A stretch of 64,000 nucleotides of DNA, taken from assembly GCA_003254925.1 (NCBI GenBank), contig QANZ01009662.1, forward strand, positions 1 to 64,000. Reading direction: 5' to 3'. Origin of the DNA: Chamaecrista fasciculata. Lineage: Eukaryota; Streptophyta; Magnoliopsida; Fabales; Fabaceae. Shown piece by piece: positions 12,104-22,760 of this stretch. The notes below the pieces were generated by a model. That model was not told where the DNA came from. It did not search any database and was given only the letters and a program-made list of their open reading frames with translations. Within the stretch, counting starts at the first letter, position 1; each line of letters begins with the position of its first letter. A program made the translations under genes and the position numbers.

Positions 12104-12424
12104 GGGTCAATTTAGTCCTAAATGTATGCCTTAATATTCATTTTGGTCCATTATATTTCAAAATATTCAAATTGCTCCTAAATATTTGCAAAATGTTTCA
12201 TTTTGGTCCCAACTATTGAATATGGCTTGTTTAGAGCTACGTATTGTTCCCAAAGAATACTTTCTCTATTTGGTTGGGACCAAAACGAAACATTTTACCA
12301 GTATTTAGGACCAACATGAATCATTTTGCTAACATTTAGGACCAATATGAACATTTTGAAACATAATGGACTAAATGAATATTAGGGCATACATTTTGGA
12401 TCAAAATGAACCATTGACCAAACA
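12104..12424. repeat. Foldback repeat inside Tourist element A
   Basis: The left arm (GGTCAATTTAGTCCTAAATG and onward) is repeated in inverted orientation at the right end, with GGACTAAATGAATATTAGGG near 12368. The arms are about 140 bp with a short spacer. No clear target duplication could be assigned, so the superfamily is left open. Confidence 0.6.
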
Positions 12425-13107
12425 TTTTTGTGTTGTTTTGTTATTTGCATTATGGTCCTCAAACTATTCTTTGTTATTTTTTTTCGTTGGATTTCACAAA
12501 TAGATCCGATTATTGATGACTGGGATTTCGTGTAAGCCCCAAGTTATCATTTACACATGTTAGGGATTGATTAATAGGACCGGTACAAATTTATGGACCA
12601 AATTGTATTCTTAAAAATAATTCCAATATTATTTTCATTTTGGCCTATCATCTCATCCACTTGGATTGACCTCTAACCCTTCATCCAAAATTTTCTCATC
12701 CTCACGCTTTCCAATACAATATCACACTTTCTAATCATCTCATCTCAATATTATTCCAATCAAAATACAACCAAACACCTATCATCTCATCTTATTATCT
12801 CCATCTCATCTTATTATTTCCTACCATTTCTACCCCTATACAAATTACAAAAATCCATAAACTTATTTCTACCAACCACAATCATTACATACCCTTTTAT
12901 ATAATTTCACACCATATTTAACATCATTTTCTCTAAAATCACCCAAACACCAATACATCATCTCATCTCATCCAATTAAAAAATAATCTCATCCCATCCA
13001 TTTGGTTGAACTTGGATTAAAATCATATTGCTCCCAAACAGACCCTTAACTATTACATAATCTGGATTCAATCCGCGATAAAAAAAACTAAATCTTTATT
13101 AAATATA

Positions 13108-13480
13108 GGCTAAAGTGCACTTTTTGTCCCATAACTTTGATAAAGGTTTCAATTTGGTCCCATAACTTTTTTTTATTGCAATTTTGGTCCCATAACTTTT
13201 TTGTTGCAATTTTAATCCCATAACTTCTAAAAACGTCTCACCGTTGGTCCCAAACCGATTTCCATCTGTCCCATAACTTCACCCATATTTGCCACGTCAT
13301 CATCTAACTCAGTATGTCAGATCATCTTTAACGGTAGATAATGGATGGAAATCAGTATTGGGACCAACGGTGAGACGTTTTCAAAAGTTATGAGACCAAA
13401 ATTGCAACAAAAAAAGTTATGGAACCAAATTGAAACCTTTGTCAAAGTTATGAGACCAAAAGTGTATTTTACTTTTAGCC
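13108..13480. mobile_element. MULE-type foldback MITE, 9-bp TSD TTAAATATA
   Basis: It starts GGCTAAAGTGCACTTTTTG and ends with the matching inverted sequence ...TTTTAGCC. A perfect 9-bp duplication, TTAAATATA, lies at 13099-13107 and 13481-13489. The arms hold several copies of a GTTATGGGACCAAA-like word. The ends closely resemble those of the Pack-MULE at 10743. The open frame on the minus strand (13317-13631) crosses the element border and is not a gene. Confidence 0.85.
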
Positions 13481-13695
13481 TTAAATATAAGAAATTCCAA
13501 AGGAAAATATAAAAAGAACTTTTTATAATACAAAACTTGTTTAGTACACGTGGCAAGTGTTGTGACACTTTCGTGGGACCCATTAGAGAAGCTTGTATAA
13601 CATTACAGTGGGCGTGAGTCCGCGTGACCATCTCATCTCATTTATTAATGAAACTGATCCCAAAGCAATTTTTCTAAGCTTGTTTATAATATTTA

Positions 13696-14059
13696 GGAAA
13701 AGTATTTTTTGTTCCTAACTTTTATACCAACTGTATTTCGTCCCTTTTTTTTGCGGTCAATTTCATTCTCAATGTTTTATATTTTGATCAATTTTATTCT
13801 TTTCTCTTACTTTAACCAAATATTAACGACAAAATCTACGTGGTTAATGACATGTAATGTAAAATTGTTAAAAAAAACTCAAATCCTAACTCAGATTGAA
13901 AAACAAAATGAAGTATATCATTAATTTATTCAAAGAAGTTAGTCAAATGTTAAAATTGGTCAAAATGTGAAACATTATGGGCAAATTGATTGCAAGAAAA
14001 TATTGGGGACCAAAATTACAGTTAGTGTAAAGGTTGGGGACCAAAATGGTGCTTTTGCC
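13696..14059. mobile_element. MULE-type MITE of the GGNAAAAGTA family
   Basis: The ends GGAAAAGTATTTTTTGTTCC and, inverted, GGCAAAAGCACCATTTTGG are flanked by TAATATTTA / TTATATTTA (8 of 9 identical; 13687-13695 and 14060-14068). The interior is related to the elements at 31451 and 44931, including the TTGACGACAAAATCTATGTG-like core. No coding potential. Confidence 0.75.
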
Positions 14060-14067
14060 TTATATTT

Positions 14068-14556
14068 ACATGAAAGTATATTTTTGGTCCCTTATTTTTA
14101 GATAGGTTACAATTCAATTTTTTTTTCTTGCAATTTTGATCATATGCAATTTTCTCAAAAGTTTTATATTTTTTGTCCGGAGGACTAAATATGGTCATAT
14201 CTTTCTTGTTTCAAGCTCGAATACAATGAGTCTAGAGCTATGTATTGTTTTTTCAAATTATTTTTCTTTTTTGTTATAACCATCAGCAAATAAAATCAAA
14301 TTGAATTTTGAAAGTATGTCGCTCGTTTCATGATCAAATAAATGAAATTGGTCATATATTTTTCATTTTAAATTTAAATATGATGAGTTCAAGATTATGT
14401 ATTATTCTAATGAATTATTTTTTTTTTAGTTAAAGCCTTTAATAAATGAAGTTAAGCTAAACCTTAAAATGAGTTTAAGAATTAAAAAATAAAACTTTTG
14501 ACAAAACTGTATGATTAAAACGACCAAAAGTACATCTTCAATCTTATATTTATTAT
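14068..14556. repeat. Diverged foldback repeat
   Basis: Imperfect inverted arms begin TATATTTTTGGTCCC at the left and ...GACCAAAAGTACATCTTCAA at the right. The centre carries words such as GTTTCAAGCTCGAATACAATG that recur in several other old foldback copies in this window (about 30.3, 34.3, 48.8 and 61.1 kb). Its borders are approximate and no target duplication was found. Confidence 0.5.
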
Positions 14557-14590
14557 ACAAAGTACTTCCACATCATAATCATAAAATAAA

Positions 14591-15016
14591 AGCCAAATGT
14601 ACTTTTGGTCTCATAACTTTTTCTTAAGTCTCAATTTAGTTCAATAACTTTTTTGTTGTACTTTTGATCCCATATCTTTTGCTCAAGTTGCATATTTGGT
14701 CTTGTGTTGCACTTTTGGTCCCTATCTTTAAGTCAGGTTACATAATTAGTCTCATATCTTTTGGTCAAGTTACAGAATTGGTCTCATATCTTTGGGTCAT
14801 CAGGTGCAGAATTGGTCTCATATTTTTGGATTAGGTAGGATTTACAGTGAAATTTTTTTAGAAGATATAGGACCAGTTTTGCAATCTAACCAAAAAATAT
14901 GAGACAAAATTTGCAACTTTTTGCAAAGATATGAAACTAAAAGTACAACAAAAAAAGGTTATGAGACCAAATTGAAAATAAAATAAAAGTTATAGGACCA
15001 AAAATACACTTTAACC
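14591..15016. mobile_element. MULE-type foldback MITE, 9-bp TSD TAAAATAAA
   Basis: The ends AGCCAAATGTACTTTTGG and, inverted, GGTTAAAGTGTATTTTTGG enclose repeated TCATATCTTTTGGTCA-type units. A perfect 9-bp duplication, TAAAATAAA, is at 14582-14590 and 15017-15025, although it is low-complexity. The family is the same as the element at 13108. Confidence 0.7.
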
Positions 15017-15165
15017 TAAAATAAAAGGACATGAAAGTTGAAGTTTTTTATGTTAATTGTATATATAAAATAAAAGGAACAAAAATACACTTTGACCTAA
15101 AATAAAAGGATATGAAAGTTGAAGTTTTTTATGTTAATTGTATATATAAAATATTAAATGACCAA
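15000..15165. repeat. 81-bp tandem duplication overlapping the MITE end
   Basis: The sequence from the MITE end (ATACACTTTAACC at about 15004) through AAGTTGAAGTTTTTTATG is repeated once with a period of 81 bp (second copy from about 15085, with a few substitutions). The duplication includes the MITE terminus and its target duplication, so it post-dates the insertion. Confidence 0.75.
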
Positions 15166-15386
15166 GCCACCCCCCCATATATTTCATTTTTTTTAATTTA
15201 TCTAGATAGGATTCGCCTTGTAAGTCCTTTTTGTATTATTGTTAAAAAAAAAACTCCATGGGTCATGTCTTTATTTTTTAATACAAATCTAAAAAGTATA
15301 AATCAAAAAGGCTGACGATCAGTTTATATATTTGTTGGAGAAAGACAAAAATATCATTGGAATTATCCTCTTTTTCTTCCTTTTCA
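15166..15386. other. Short intergenic stretch, nothing recognised
   Basis: AT-rich sequence between the tandem duplication and the LINE relic. Its open frames have no recognisable domain. Confidence 0.45.
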
Positions 15387-17080
15387 TTCCTCCTCATCTT
15401 GCTTCTTCACGGAGGAGGAAGTTAAATGCGCAGTGTTTCAGTTCAAGGCTTCAAGCCCTTCAAGGCTCCTGGGTTGGACGGTATTTCAGCGGTTGTGTAT
15501 CAAAGATATTGGTCAATCTGGTTCGAGACTTTTTCAATGGAAAAGCGGATTTGTCTTCCATTAACTCCACTTTCTAAGGGTGAGTGCGGGCTGAGGGAAA
15601 ATCCCAACCCGACTCGCACATCAAACTGCGGGTTGGGTTGGGTTAGATTTTATAATTTTTGAAACTCAACCCGAAGCAACCCAACCAGCAGAGTTGCGGG
15701 TTGGGTGGAGTTGAACCCGCGGGTTGAGTTTGTAATTTATTTTTTATAATTTTCATAACAAAAAATATTATTATAAATTTGTGAGTAATGAATAAAAAAA
15801 TTTATACATAAAAAAAGTTAAAAAAACATAAATTATATATATATATAAATATAAATCAATTAAGATATACTCCATAACATATGTAAATGTAATACATATA
15901 TGTAATTCAGTAGTTATGTAAATTTTAAAATCAAAATGTCTTATTTATGAAAAACTAATGATATAAATACATAAGAAAATATATAAAATTTATAAAAAAA
16001 ATACATAAACATGAATAAAAATAAATTAAAAAGAAAAAAATATATATGCGGGCTCGCGGATTGGCGGGTCGGTTTGCTCACCCCTACCACTTTCATTTCT
16101 CTCATCCCGAAATGTGAACAACCAGAGACTTTCAAAGATTTCAGGCCGATTAGCTTATGCAACGTCATCTACAAAGTGATCTCCAAAGTCCTCATGAACA
16201 GATTACAAGGCCTTATGGATGGGCTCATCTCGCCATTGATGCAAAATGCTTTCATTAAAGGTAGATTGATTGCTGAAAATATTTTTCTAACATCAAAATT
16301 AATGTCTGTCATCCATAAGAGTAGGAAAGGTAAGTCTTGCTGGGGGGGCGCTAAAACTGGACATGGCTAAAGCATATGATCAAGTCAGTTAGAATTTTCT
16401 TGCAGATGTGTTAAAAAGAATGAACTCCCCCACGCCTTTGATTGACTGTGTCATGCATTGTATGTCCTCTTCTTCTTTTGCTCTTTTGTTAAATGGTCAG
16501 ATCTCATCCCACATTAAGGTAAGCAGAGGTCTGAGGCAGGGAGATCCACTATCTCCGTACTTGTTTATCATTTGCATGAATGTTCTTTCCTGTCTTTTGA
16601 GTCAAACTTAGAGGAATAGGGACATCCAGGGTATTCAGGTTGCAAGGCGAGGGCCGAGCATCTCGCACCTCATGTACGCTGATGATCTAGTTGTCTTCTT
16701 CAAGGTGGATTATCTTTCTCCGCAATGTTTGAGGGATCTCATTGACTCCTTCTGTGATAAAGCGGGGCTATCGGTAAACAATCACAAATCAAATCTAGTT
16801 TTGAGCCCTAAAACTCCTGGTGAGCTGAAAGCTTCTTTTTCTAATATATTCGGCGTCCCGGTTTCGATTAAACTCGGAAAGTATTTAGGTGTGTTTGTGG
16901 ATGATAGACAAGACTTCATGAGAAATTTTGATGATCTGATTGGAAAAATTCAGAATAGACTGGCTGGGTGGAAGAGTAGACTTCTTTCTCATGCGGGTAG
17001 ACTCACGCTCATCAAATCGATTATCCAATCGGACCTAGTTTACAAGTTCTCTTGTTTCCAGGCCCGTAACGGGTTGCAAA
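15387..17080 (+). pseudogene. L1-type LINE reverse transcriptase relic, 5'- and 3'-truncated
   Basis: Non-LTR retrotransposon reverse transcriptase. In order: FKAPGLDGISAVVYQRYW (about 15450-15505), FRPISLCNVIYKVISKVL after the inserted MITE (about 16135-16190), a DMAKAYDQV block, VSRGLRQGDPLSPYLF (about 16520-16565) and the catalytic YADDLVVF (about 16675-16698), then KLGKYLGV and HAGRLTLIKSI. It is dead: a frame slip near 15450, another around 16340-16370, stops near 16390 and 16609, and a 512-bp hAT MITE at 15575. The endonuclease half is absent. The 3' end is cut by the copia LTR at 17084. The LTR insertion must be later than the LINE insertion. Confidence 0.88.
15575..16086. mobile_element. 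hAT MITE inserted in the LINE, 8-bp TSD CCACTTTC
   Basis: The ends TAAGGGTGAG and, inverted, TAGGGGTGAGC are flanked by the perfect 8-bp duplication CCACTTTC (15567-15574 and 16087-16094), diagnostic of hAT elements. The subterminal parts are rich in GGGTTGGGTT and GCGGG words, as in the element at 28914. The core is AT-rich with no coding content. Removing it restores continuity of the LINE coding sequence. Confidence 0.88.
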
Positions 17081-17083
17081 TAC

Positions 17084-19219
17084 TGTTGGGAAATCCCCAG
17101 GGAAACACGCAGCGGAAGAAACGTAAATTAAAAAAAAACTTGCGCCCCCGAGGAAAACCCACCCTGAGATCCGCTAGCTGAATTTAAAACCAGATACGAA
17201 AAGTGTTATACCTCAGGCTTTCAATCGGATTGGTGATACTGGTGAGTCTAGAAGTCCGTCTCCACGTCCTTCCTCTACCGGTGATCCACACGAACAGTTT
17301 CCCGAACACGAGGTGCTAGCCTCCACGCCTCTTTCTCCAAAGAGACTCGGGATCCAATCTACAGATTCTGAATTCAGGAACTCCTTCTCTGAACTCTGGT
17401 GGATGGCGCCACAGATCAACAATCAGCAACAAAACTCCTTTTGTTCTATTGTTGTCTTCAAACCCGTAGAACCCACAACTTTCGATTACTCTTCTAACTC
17501 CTTAGAAGAAAATCGACTTCTCTCCTAAGGAAGGTGGGTGTCGATTTTTCTCTCTCTACAAGGAGGAATTCGACTTCTCTCTCTAAAGTGAGCTAGGGTT
17601 TCAGAATGTGCAAGGCATGAACAATTCGACTTGTGTGTCTTGGAGCTAGGCGAATTGCAGGCTTTATATTTACTAAAATTACACTAATTTTATAAATATA
17701 AAATCTATGATATTCTGATAATATCATATTTTAGGCTTTGAATATCTAATTAAAATATTCCCAGAATATCTTAATTCAAATTCAAATTGCCAACTCAGAA
17801 TCACAATTTGAAGATCAAATCTTCCAAGTGGGACCCATGAGTCTAGGCGCCTATTAGCTCCAATTATTGGGAATTTTATAAATCAAAAATAACTCCTAAA
17901 ATTAAGGAAGTCATAACCAACTTATATTATCCCAATATTTTTGAATTAAAATATTACAATAATATTTCAAATTCAAATTTTGAATTTCGAATTTAGATCT
18001 AATATTGAATTAAAATATTACCCCATTATCTTAATTCAAATCTAGAATCTCAAATTCAAATTCAAATTCATGACTTAATTAATAAAACATTTTTATTAAT
18101 TAAATCCCCATAAAATGAGGCGCCACCCTCAACTAAATATTAGGGAATTTTATAAATCAATAATCTCCTAACTTTTAGGAATTATTTAATTTATTATTTC
18201 CCAATATTTAAATTGCAAATAATTAATCTCTATTAATTATTTACCAATTATTTAATCATGTAGAAAATTTAAGACAAGACATAATGTCCCAGACATTTCC
18301 TCTGTGTCTTAAATTAGGCCACGGAGTGACCCACGAATTACCCTAATTCGTGTCCCTTAAAAGGTGTGTTCTAATCCTGCTCGTGTGTGACCCGGCAGGC
18401 CCCACGTGAAGTTGGCAGTAGGTCATCCCCATGTCCTACAAGTCGTGAGCGGACTCTAGCAAGCCATCGCGACTACCCAAAACACGTGAGTGAATCGATC
18501 GTTACCAGAACCGATTTTAACCTTCGTACCTCCTAGGCACCGACCCTATTGTTCTGCGATATCTTGGTCATGGATCAGGCACGGGAAAGTCATCCATGAT
18601 CCAAACCTTTACTTTCTCGATTCCTTGAGTAAGTCCCAATATATTGAGTGGCCACTCCTTTTTCCTGGACAGACTCATCGAGGGCGCCAGTAAGATATCT
18701 CCCAATTTAATGGGGAACAAAATCCCAGTCTTGGTCAGTCCACATTCCTCAGCACGGCAATCAACCAGACCCGTACTTAGCCCTTATGGCTACCCTGCTA
18801 CGGGCAACGTTAGACTAAGCCAAAGTCTGACAACTGCAACGCCGGAATAATGATGACCTCAGGTCTAAGGCGTCGTGACAGGCGTACAAGAGAGGCAAGC
18901 TGATGACTAAACCCATGCAGGACTCTCTGGGTCAGTCCAGCAACTCGTAACCCCTTACGTAGTTGCACCATGACCCTCATTCTAGCATCGCATGCGTGCA
19001 TCCCTATGCACTGAGGTCATGCTGATCTTAGTTCATTTTCGCTCCCACGAAAATAATCGATCAGGGACAGATTTAGATTAATTATCGTATAATTAATCAT
19101 GGACGTAATCACAGTAAACATGCTAATAATGTGAAAACCATTAATTTATCTCTATAAATTAATCCATATGTTCATAACATATACAGAAAAGGATTGGCCC
19201 TAGGGCACAATTCCTATCA
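17084..19219 (-). mobile_element. Ty1/copia LTR (3' LTR, minus orientation)
   Basis: On the minus strand this long terminal repeat starts TGATAGGAATTGTGCCC at 19219 and ends ...CCCAACA at 17084, with TG..CA borders, about 2.1 kb. It lies just downstream of the copia RNase H coding end, with a purine-rich tract (AAGTGGGAG, minus, about 19221-19230) at the boundary. It is clearly the same family as the solo LTR at 22760-24790, but in opposite orientation. No partner 5' LTR in the same orientation was found. Confidence 0.85.
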
Positions 19220-19268
19220 GACTCCCACTTGCACTAGGGTACAATCATTAATCTAGCTGTTCCTACTC

Positions 19269-21128
19269 CTAGGTACACTGATCAATGCGTCTTATCCCCA
19301 TTGACGATACATGTCTCTCATGTATGACCCTTGCAAGCGGCTTTGTTAGAGGATCAGCAACATTATCCTCTCCTGCTACTTTGCAAATCTTCACATCACC
19401 TCTGTCAATCATCTCTCTGACGAGGTGAAAACGTCTGAGTATATGTTTGGTCCTCTGGTGGGACCGTGGCTCCTTGGCTTGCGCAATAGCTCCACTATTG
19501 TCACAATACAGGGTAATGGGATCAGTTATGGTCGGAACCACACCAAGCTCGGAGATGAACTTCCTGATCCACACAGCCTCCTTTGCCGCATCCGATGCTG
19601 CAATATACTCGGACTCCGTTGTAGAATCGGCAATCGTGCTCTGCTTGGAACTCTTCCAACTCACGCTGCCACCGTTCAGGAGAAACACATATCCAGACTG
19701 CGATTTAAAGTCATCTTGGTCGGTTTGGAAACTGGCATCTGTGTAACCCCTTACACATAGCTCTTCATCAGTTCCACCGTAAACCAAGAACTCATCCTTA
19801 GTCCTTCTTAAGTACTTAAGGATATTCTTGACAGCGATCCAATGATCCTCACCAGGGTCTTGTTGGAATCGGCTTGTCATACTCAGGGCAAACGACACAT
19901 CGGGTCGAGTACATAGCATGGCATACATGATGGATCCTATGGCCGAGGCATAGGGGATCCCACTCATGCGACCTCGCTCAACAAGTGTCCTCGGACACTG
20001 TTTCTTGCTTAGGGTCAGCCCATGATTCATCGGAATGAATCCCTTCTTGGAATCTTGCATACTGAACCTCTTCAGTACCTTATCCAAGTACGTGCTTTGA
20101 CTCAACCCAAGAAGCCTACGAGATCTATCCCTATAGATCTTGATTCCTAGAATATAGGCGGCTTCTCCTAGGTCCTTCATTGAGAAGGATTTTCCCAACC
20201 AAGATTTTACAATCTCTAAAGTTGAGATATCATTCCCAATGAGTAGTATGTCATCGACATACAGTACCAAGAACACAATCGTGCTCCCACTAACCTTCTT
20301 GTAAACACAAGGTTCGTCAGGGTTTTGTAGGAAGCCAAACTCTTTGACGACCTCATCAAAACGATGATTCCAACTCCTGGATGCTTGCTTCAATCCATAA
20401 ATGGATCTCTGAAGCTTGCACACCTTGTCTGGTGCCTCAGGACATTCAAACCCCTCGGGTTGTATCATATACACATCCTCGGGCAGCCTTCCGTTAAGGA
20501 ATGCTGTTTTGACATCCATCTGCCAGATCTCGATTGATTGCTCAATGATAGAGTCATCAGGCGACTGTAGGGTGATTTCTGCGCCTCTGAGGGTTTTTGA
20601 TGCTGCTCCGTCGATGTTGGCCTTCCATATCCATTCTGGTGGTTCGGGGCCGGTCCTTTCGGCCACAAAATCTGCTAAGGCTTGGCCTTTGATAGTTTTC
20701 CATGGTTCGTACAGGATTCCGTACTGGCCTATTTCCATGGCCCAAGCTGACATTCTCCCTGCTACATCAGGTTGCTCGATTACCTGCCTTAGGGGTTTGT
20801 CGGTTCTGACGATTGCTTGGTAGTGTTGGTAGTATTGTCGTAGCTTTCTAGTTGAGTGGAGCAGCGCGAAAGCTAATTTTTCTAGTTGGTGGTAGCGTCT
20901 TTTGGCTCCCACTAGAGTTTTGCTAGTGAAGTATATTGGGCGTTGTTCATCTTGTTCATCAAGAACTAGGGCCAAAATGATATCGTTATTAGTGGCGCTC
21001 AAATAGACGTAGATGGGGGAATCCCTCTTTGGGATCGCTAAAGTTGGCGGCGATGCCAAGTATGTTTTTAGTTCAGTGAACGCTTGCTCGCATTCGCTTG
21101 TCCACTCAAACTTTTTGTTTGCCTTCAA
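19269..21128 (-). CDS. Chimeric gypsy RNase H / copia RT-RNase H open frame
   Basis: One uninterrupted 619-codon frame joins parts of two retrotransposon superfamilies. Residues 1 to about 196 are Ty3/gypsy: end of RT and RNase H, with FEWTSECEQAFTELKTYL and ALADFVAERTG. From about residue 200 it is Ty1/copia: IWQMDVKTAFLNG, the catalytic LYVDDILLIGND, SQSGYVFLLNGGSVSWKSSK and the RNase H motif TTESEYIAASDAAKEAVW, ending a few residues after the DPLTKPL motif. The junction is near 20531. Integrase is absent from both parts. The copia half is unusually free of stops compared with the gypsy half upstream, so it is probably younger. The frame is a relic and not expected to support transposition on its own. 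Confidence 0.85.
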   Translation of the reverse strand: MKANKKFEWTSECEQAFTELKTYLASPPTLAIPKRDSPIYVYLSATNNDIILALVLDEQDEQRPIYFTSKTLVGAKRRYHQLEKLAFALLHSTRKLRQYYQHYQAIVRTDKPLRQVIEQPDVAGRMSAWAMEIGQYGILYEPWKTIKGQALADFVAERTGPEPPEWIWKANIDGAASKTLRGAEITLQSPDDSIIEQSIEIWQMDVKTAFLNGRLPEDVYMIQPEGFECPEAPDKVCKLQRSIYGLKQASRSWNHRFDEVVKEFGFLQNPDEPCVYKKVSGSTIVFLVLYVDDILLIGNDISTLEIVKSWLGKSFSMKDLGEAAYILGIKIYRDRSRRLLGLSQSTYLDKVLKRFSMQDSKKGFIPMNHGLTLSKKQCPRTLVERGRMSGIPYASAIGSIMYAMLCTRPDVSFALSMTSRFQQDPGEDHWIAVKNILKYLRRTKDEFLVYGGTDEELCVRGYTDASFQTDQDDFKSQSGYVFLLNGGSVSWKSSKQSTIADSTTESEYIAASDAAKEAVWIRKFISELGVVPTITDPITLYCDNSGAIAQAKEPRSHQRTKHILRRFHLVREMIDRGDVKICKVAGEDNVADPLTKPLARVIHERHVSSMGIRRIDQCT

Positions 21129-21178
21129 AGTTTTGAAGAATGGAAGGCATTTATCTGATGACCCGATTCAAGTACACA

Positions 21179-21508
21179 TTTAACTGAATAAGTACTTTAT
21201 TGAATGAAACTTTAGGCACGAAGGCCCATACATGAATTGAAAGTCTATAATATCGAAAAACTTAAATAAAAACGTAACAAGTGCGTGGTGGTAGCCCATG
21301 GGGCGACCACGTCCAATGCCATTGAGACATTTTATTGGAGAGGCGCAAGGCCAAGTACATAGTTCGAAAAATGGAAATTTGACAAACTGATGGATGTAAA
21401 AGACTGAAATTTTAAAGAACGAAGAGCGAAAAAACATAGATGGTCACCAGCCTGGGTGGCGACCATGTCGAGAGCCTTAGAGGCTTCCATGGTGGTTGTA
21501 GTTTACCT
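21179..21508 (-). other. Non-coding 330-bp insert between gypsy RT and RNase H
   Basis: The gypsy coding sequence stops making sense after the RFMAR segment and resumes at SSDKCLPFF; the intervening about 330 bp has no pol similarity. It shares GGTCGCC / GGCGACCA words with the gypsy LTR (28.4-28.75 kb), so it may come from non-coding sequence of a related element. It begins with a GTAAAC donor-like word and has CAG near the far end, but splicing there would not keep the frame, so I do not call it an intron. No target duplication is seen. Confidence 0.5.
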
Positions 21509-22760
21509 TGCCATGAACCTGTGCAAGGCAGCGATCCGGCCGTTGAGGCGCTGAACTTCCTTCACCGTCTTTGGTGACTTCATCTCGAGAATAGCCTTGC
21601 ATTGTTCTGGATTCGCTTTTATTCCTCTATGGGTGAGGATGAAGCCTAAGAATTTCCCATCATTGACTCCGAAAGCGCACTTGCTTGGGTTTAGCTTCAT
21701 TCCATAATGCCTCAGTTGTGTGAAGATCTCCATCAGATCTTGAAGGTGGGATGCATCACCCTTGGTCTTGACGACCATATCATCAACGTAGACCTCCAGA
21801 TTTCGACCTATGTTGTCTTTGAAGAACGTGTCCATCATCCTTTGGTATGTTGCTCCAGCGTTTTTCAGTCCAAAGGGCATGACGGTGTAGCAGTAAGTGC
21901 CCATCTCAGTAATGAATTAAGTTTTGTCAGCATCCATGGGGTCCATCTTGATTTGATTATAGCCGCTGAAGGCATCCAGAAAGCTCATGGTGTAGTGGCC
22001 ACATGTTCCGTCCACAAGCTTGTCAATGTTTGGTAGAGGGTACCTATCCTTGGGGCAAGCCTTGTTCAAATTTGTGAAGTCTACGCACATCCTCCATTTT
22101 CCATTGGCCTTCTTGACCAAGACTACATTGGACAACCAGCTTGGGTATTTGGTTTCCCAAATGAAACCTGCAGCCAAGAGTTTCTCAACTTCTTCTTTTA
22201 TGGCGTCTTGCCTCTCCTGCCCGAATAGCATTTTCTTCTGGATCACTCCCGGGCGACCATCAGTGTTCAGGTGGTGGCAGATCAGTTTTGGATCTATACC
22301 CGGCATGTCTGCGGGTGACAATGCAAAGATATCTATCGAACCTCTCAGCAATGTGATCAGGGCGTCCTTAGTTTCTTCATCTAGGACAGAGTTAATCTAC
22401 ACGGTTTTATCTGTTCCTGGGATGAGTTCTACAATTTCTACGTCACCCATCGGTGTTGGTCTCTGCAGGTTAACCTTTTCTCAAAAATCTTCGATTTTGC
22501 ATGTCAGTACTTCTGCGTTTGGGCGCTTACTCTCTTCCACAGCAGGAGAAGGTTTTTTGACAGCCCCTAGACGTAGGGCATAACACTGCTGGCAGCCTTC
22601 TGGTTGGCCCTTACTTGTCCTACCCCTTCAAGAGTTGGGAACTTCATCATTAAGTGTGCAATGGAGAAGACTGCACTTGCAGCATTGAGAGATGGTCGCC
22701 CGAGGAGCGCGTTGTACGCTGATGGGACGTCGACCACAATAAAAGGCACCCTCAAGCTCT
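21503..22760 (-). pseudogene. Gypsy reverse transcriptase and protease end, with nonsense codons
   Basis: Minus strand. After the solo-LTR break the frame continues with the protease end (VPSAYNALLGRPSLN), then the RT domain: VEKLLAAGFIWE, SWLSNVVLVKKANGKWRMCV, YPLPNIDKLVDGTCG, MPFGLKNAGATYQRMMD and the catalytic YVDDMVVK. Stops interrupt it near 21916, 22400 and 22483; at least one looks like CGA to TGA, as expected from decay of methylated C. All core RT motifs are still readable. Confidence 0.85.

Larger units (their letters stand above)
10512..13045. mobile_element. Tourist/Harbinger-like element A (host of nested insertions)
   Basis: The ends are GGGCCTGTTTGGGA and, inverted, GGGTCTGTTTGGGA, flanked on both sides by TTA (10509-10511 and 13046-13048), the hallmark of PIF/Harbinger Tourist elements. 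The subterminal sequence is built of ATCTCATCTC repeats. It carries a Pack-MULE (10743-11604) and a foldback repeat (about 12104-12424). The sequence flanking the Pack-MULE is clearly related to the Tourist-like element at 51398-52777. No transposase was found. Confidence 0.75.

Noticed and set aside
21179..21508. A true intron in the gypsy pol
   Set aside because: A GTAAAC..CAG pairing is present but splicing there would put a stop right after the join; simple removal of the whole segment fits better.
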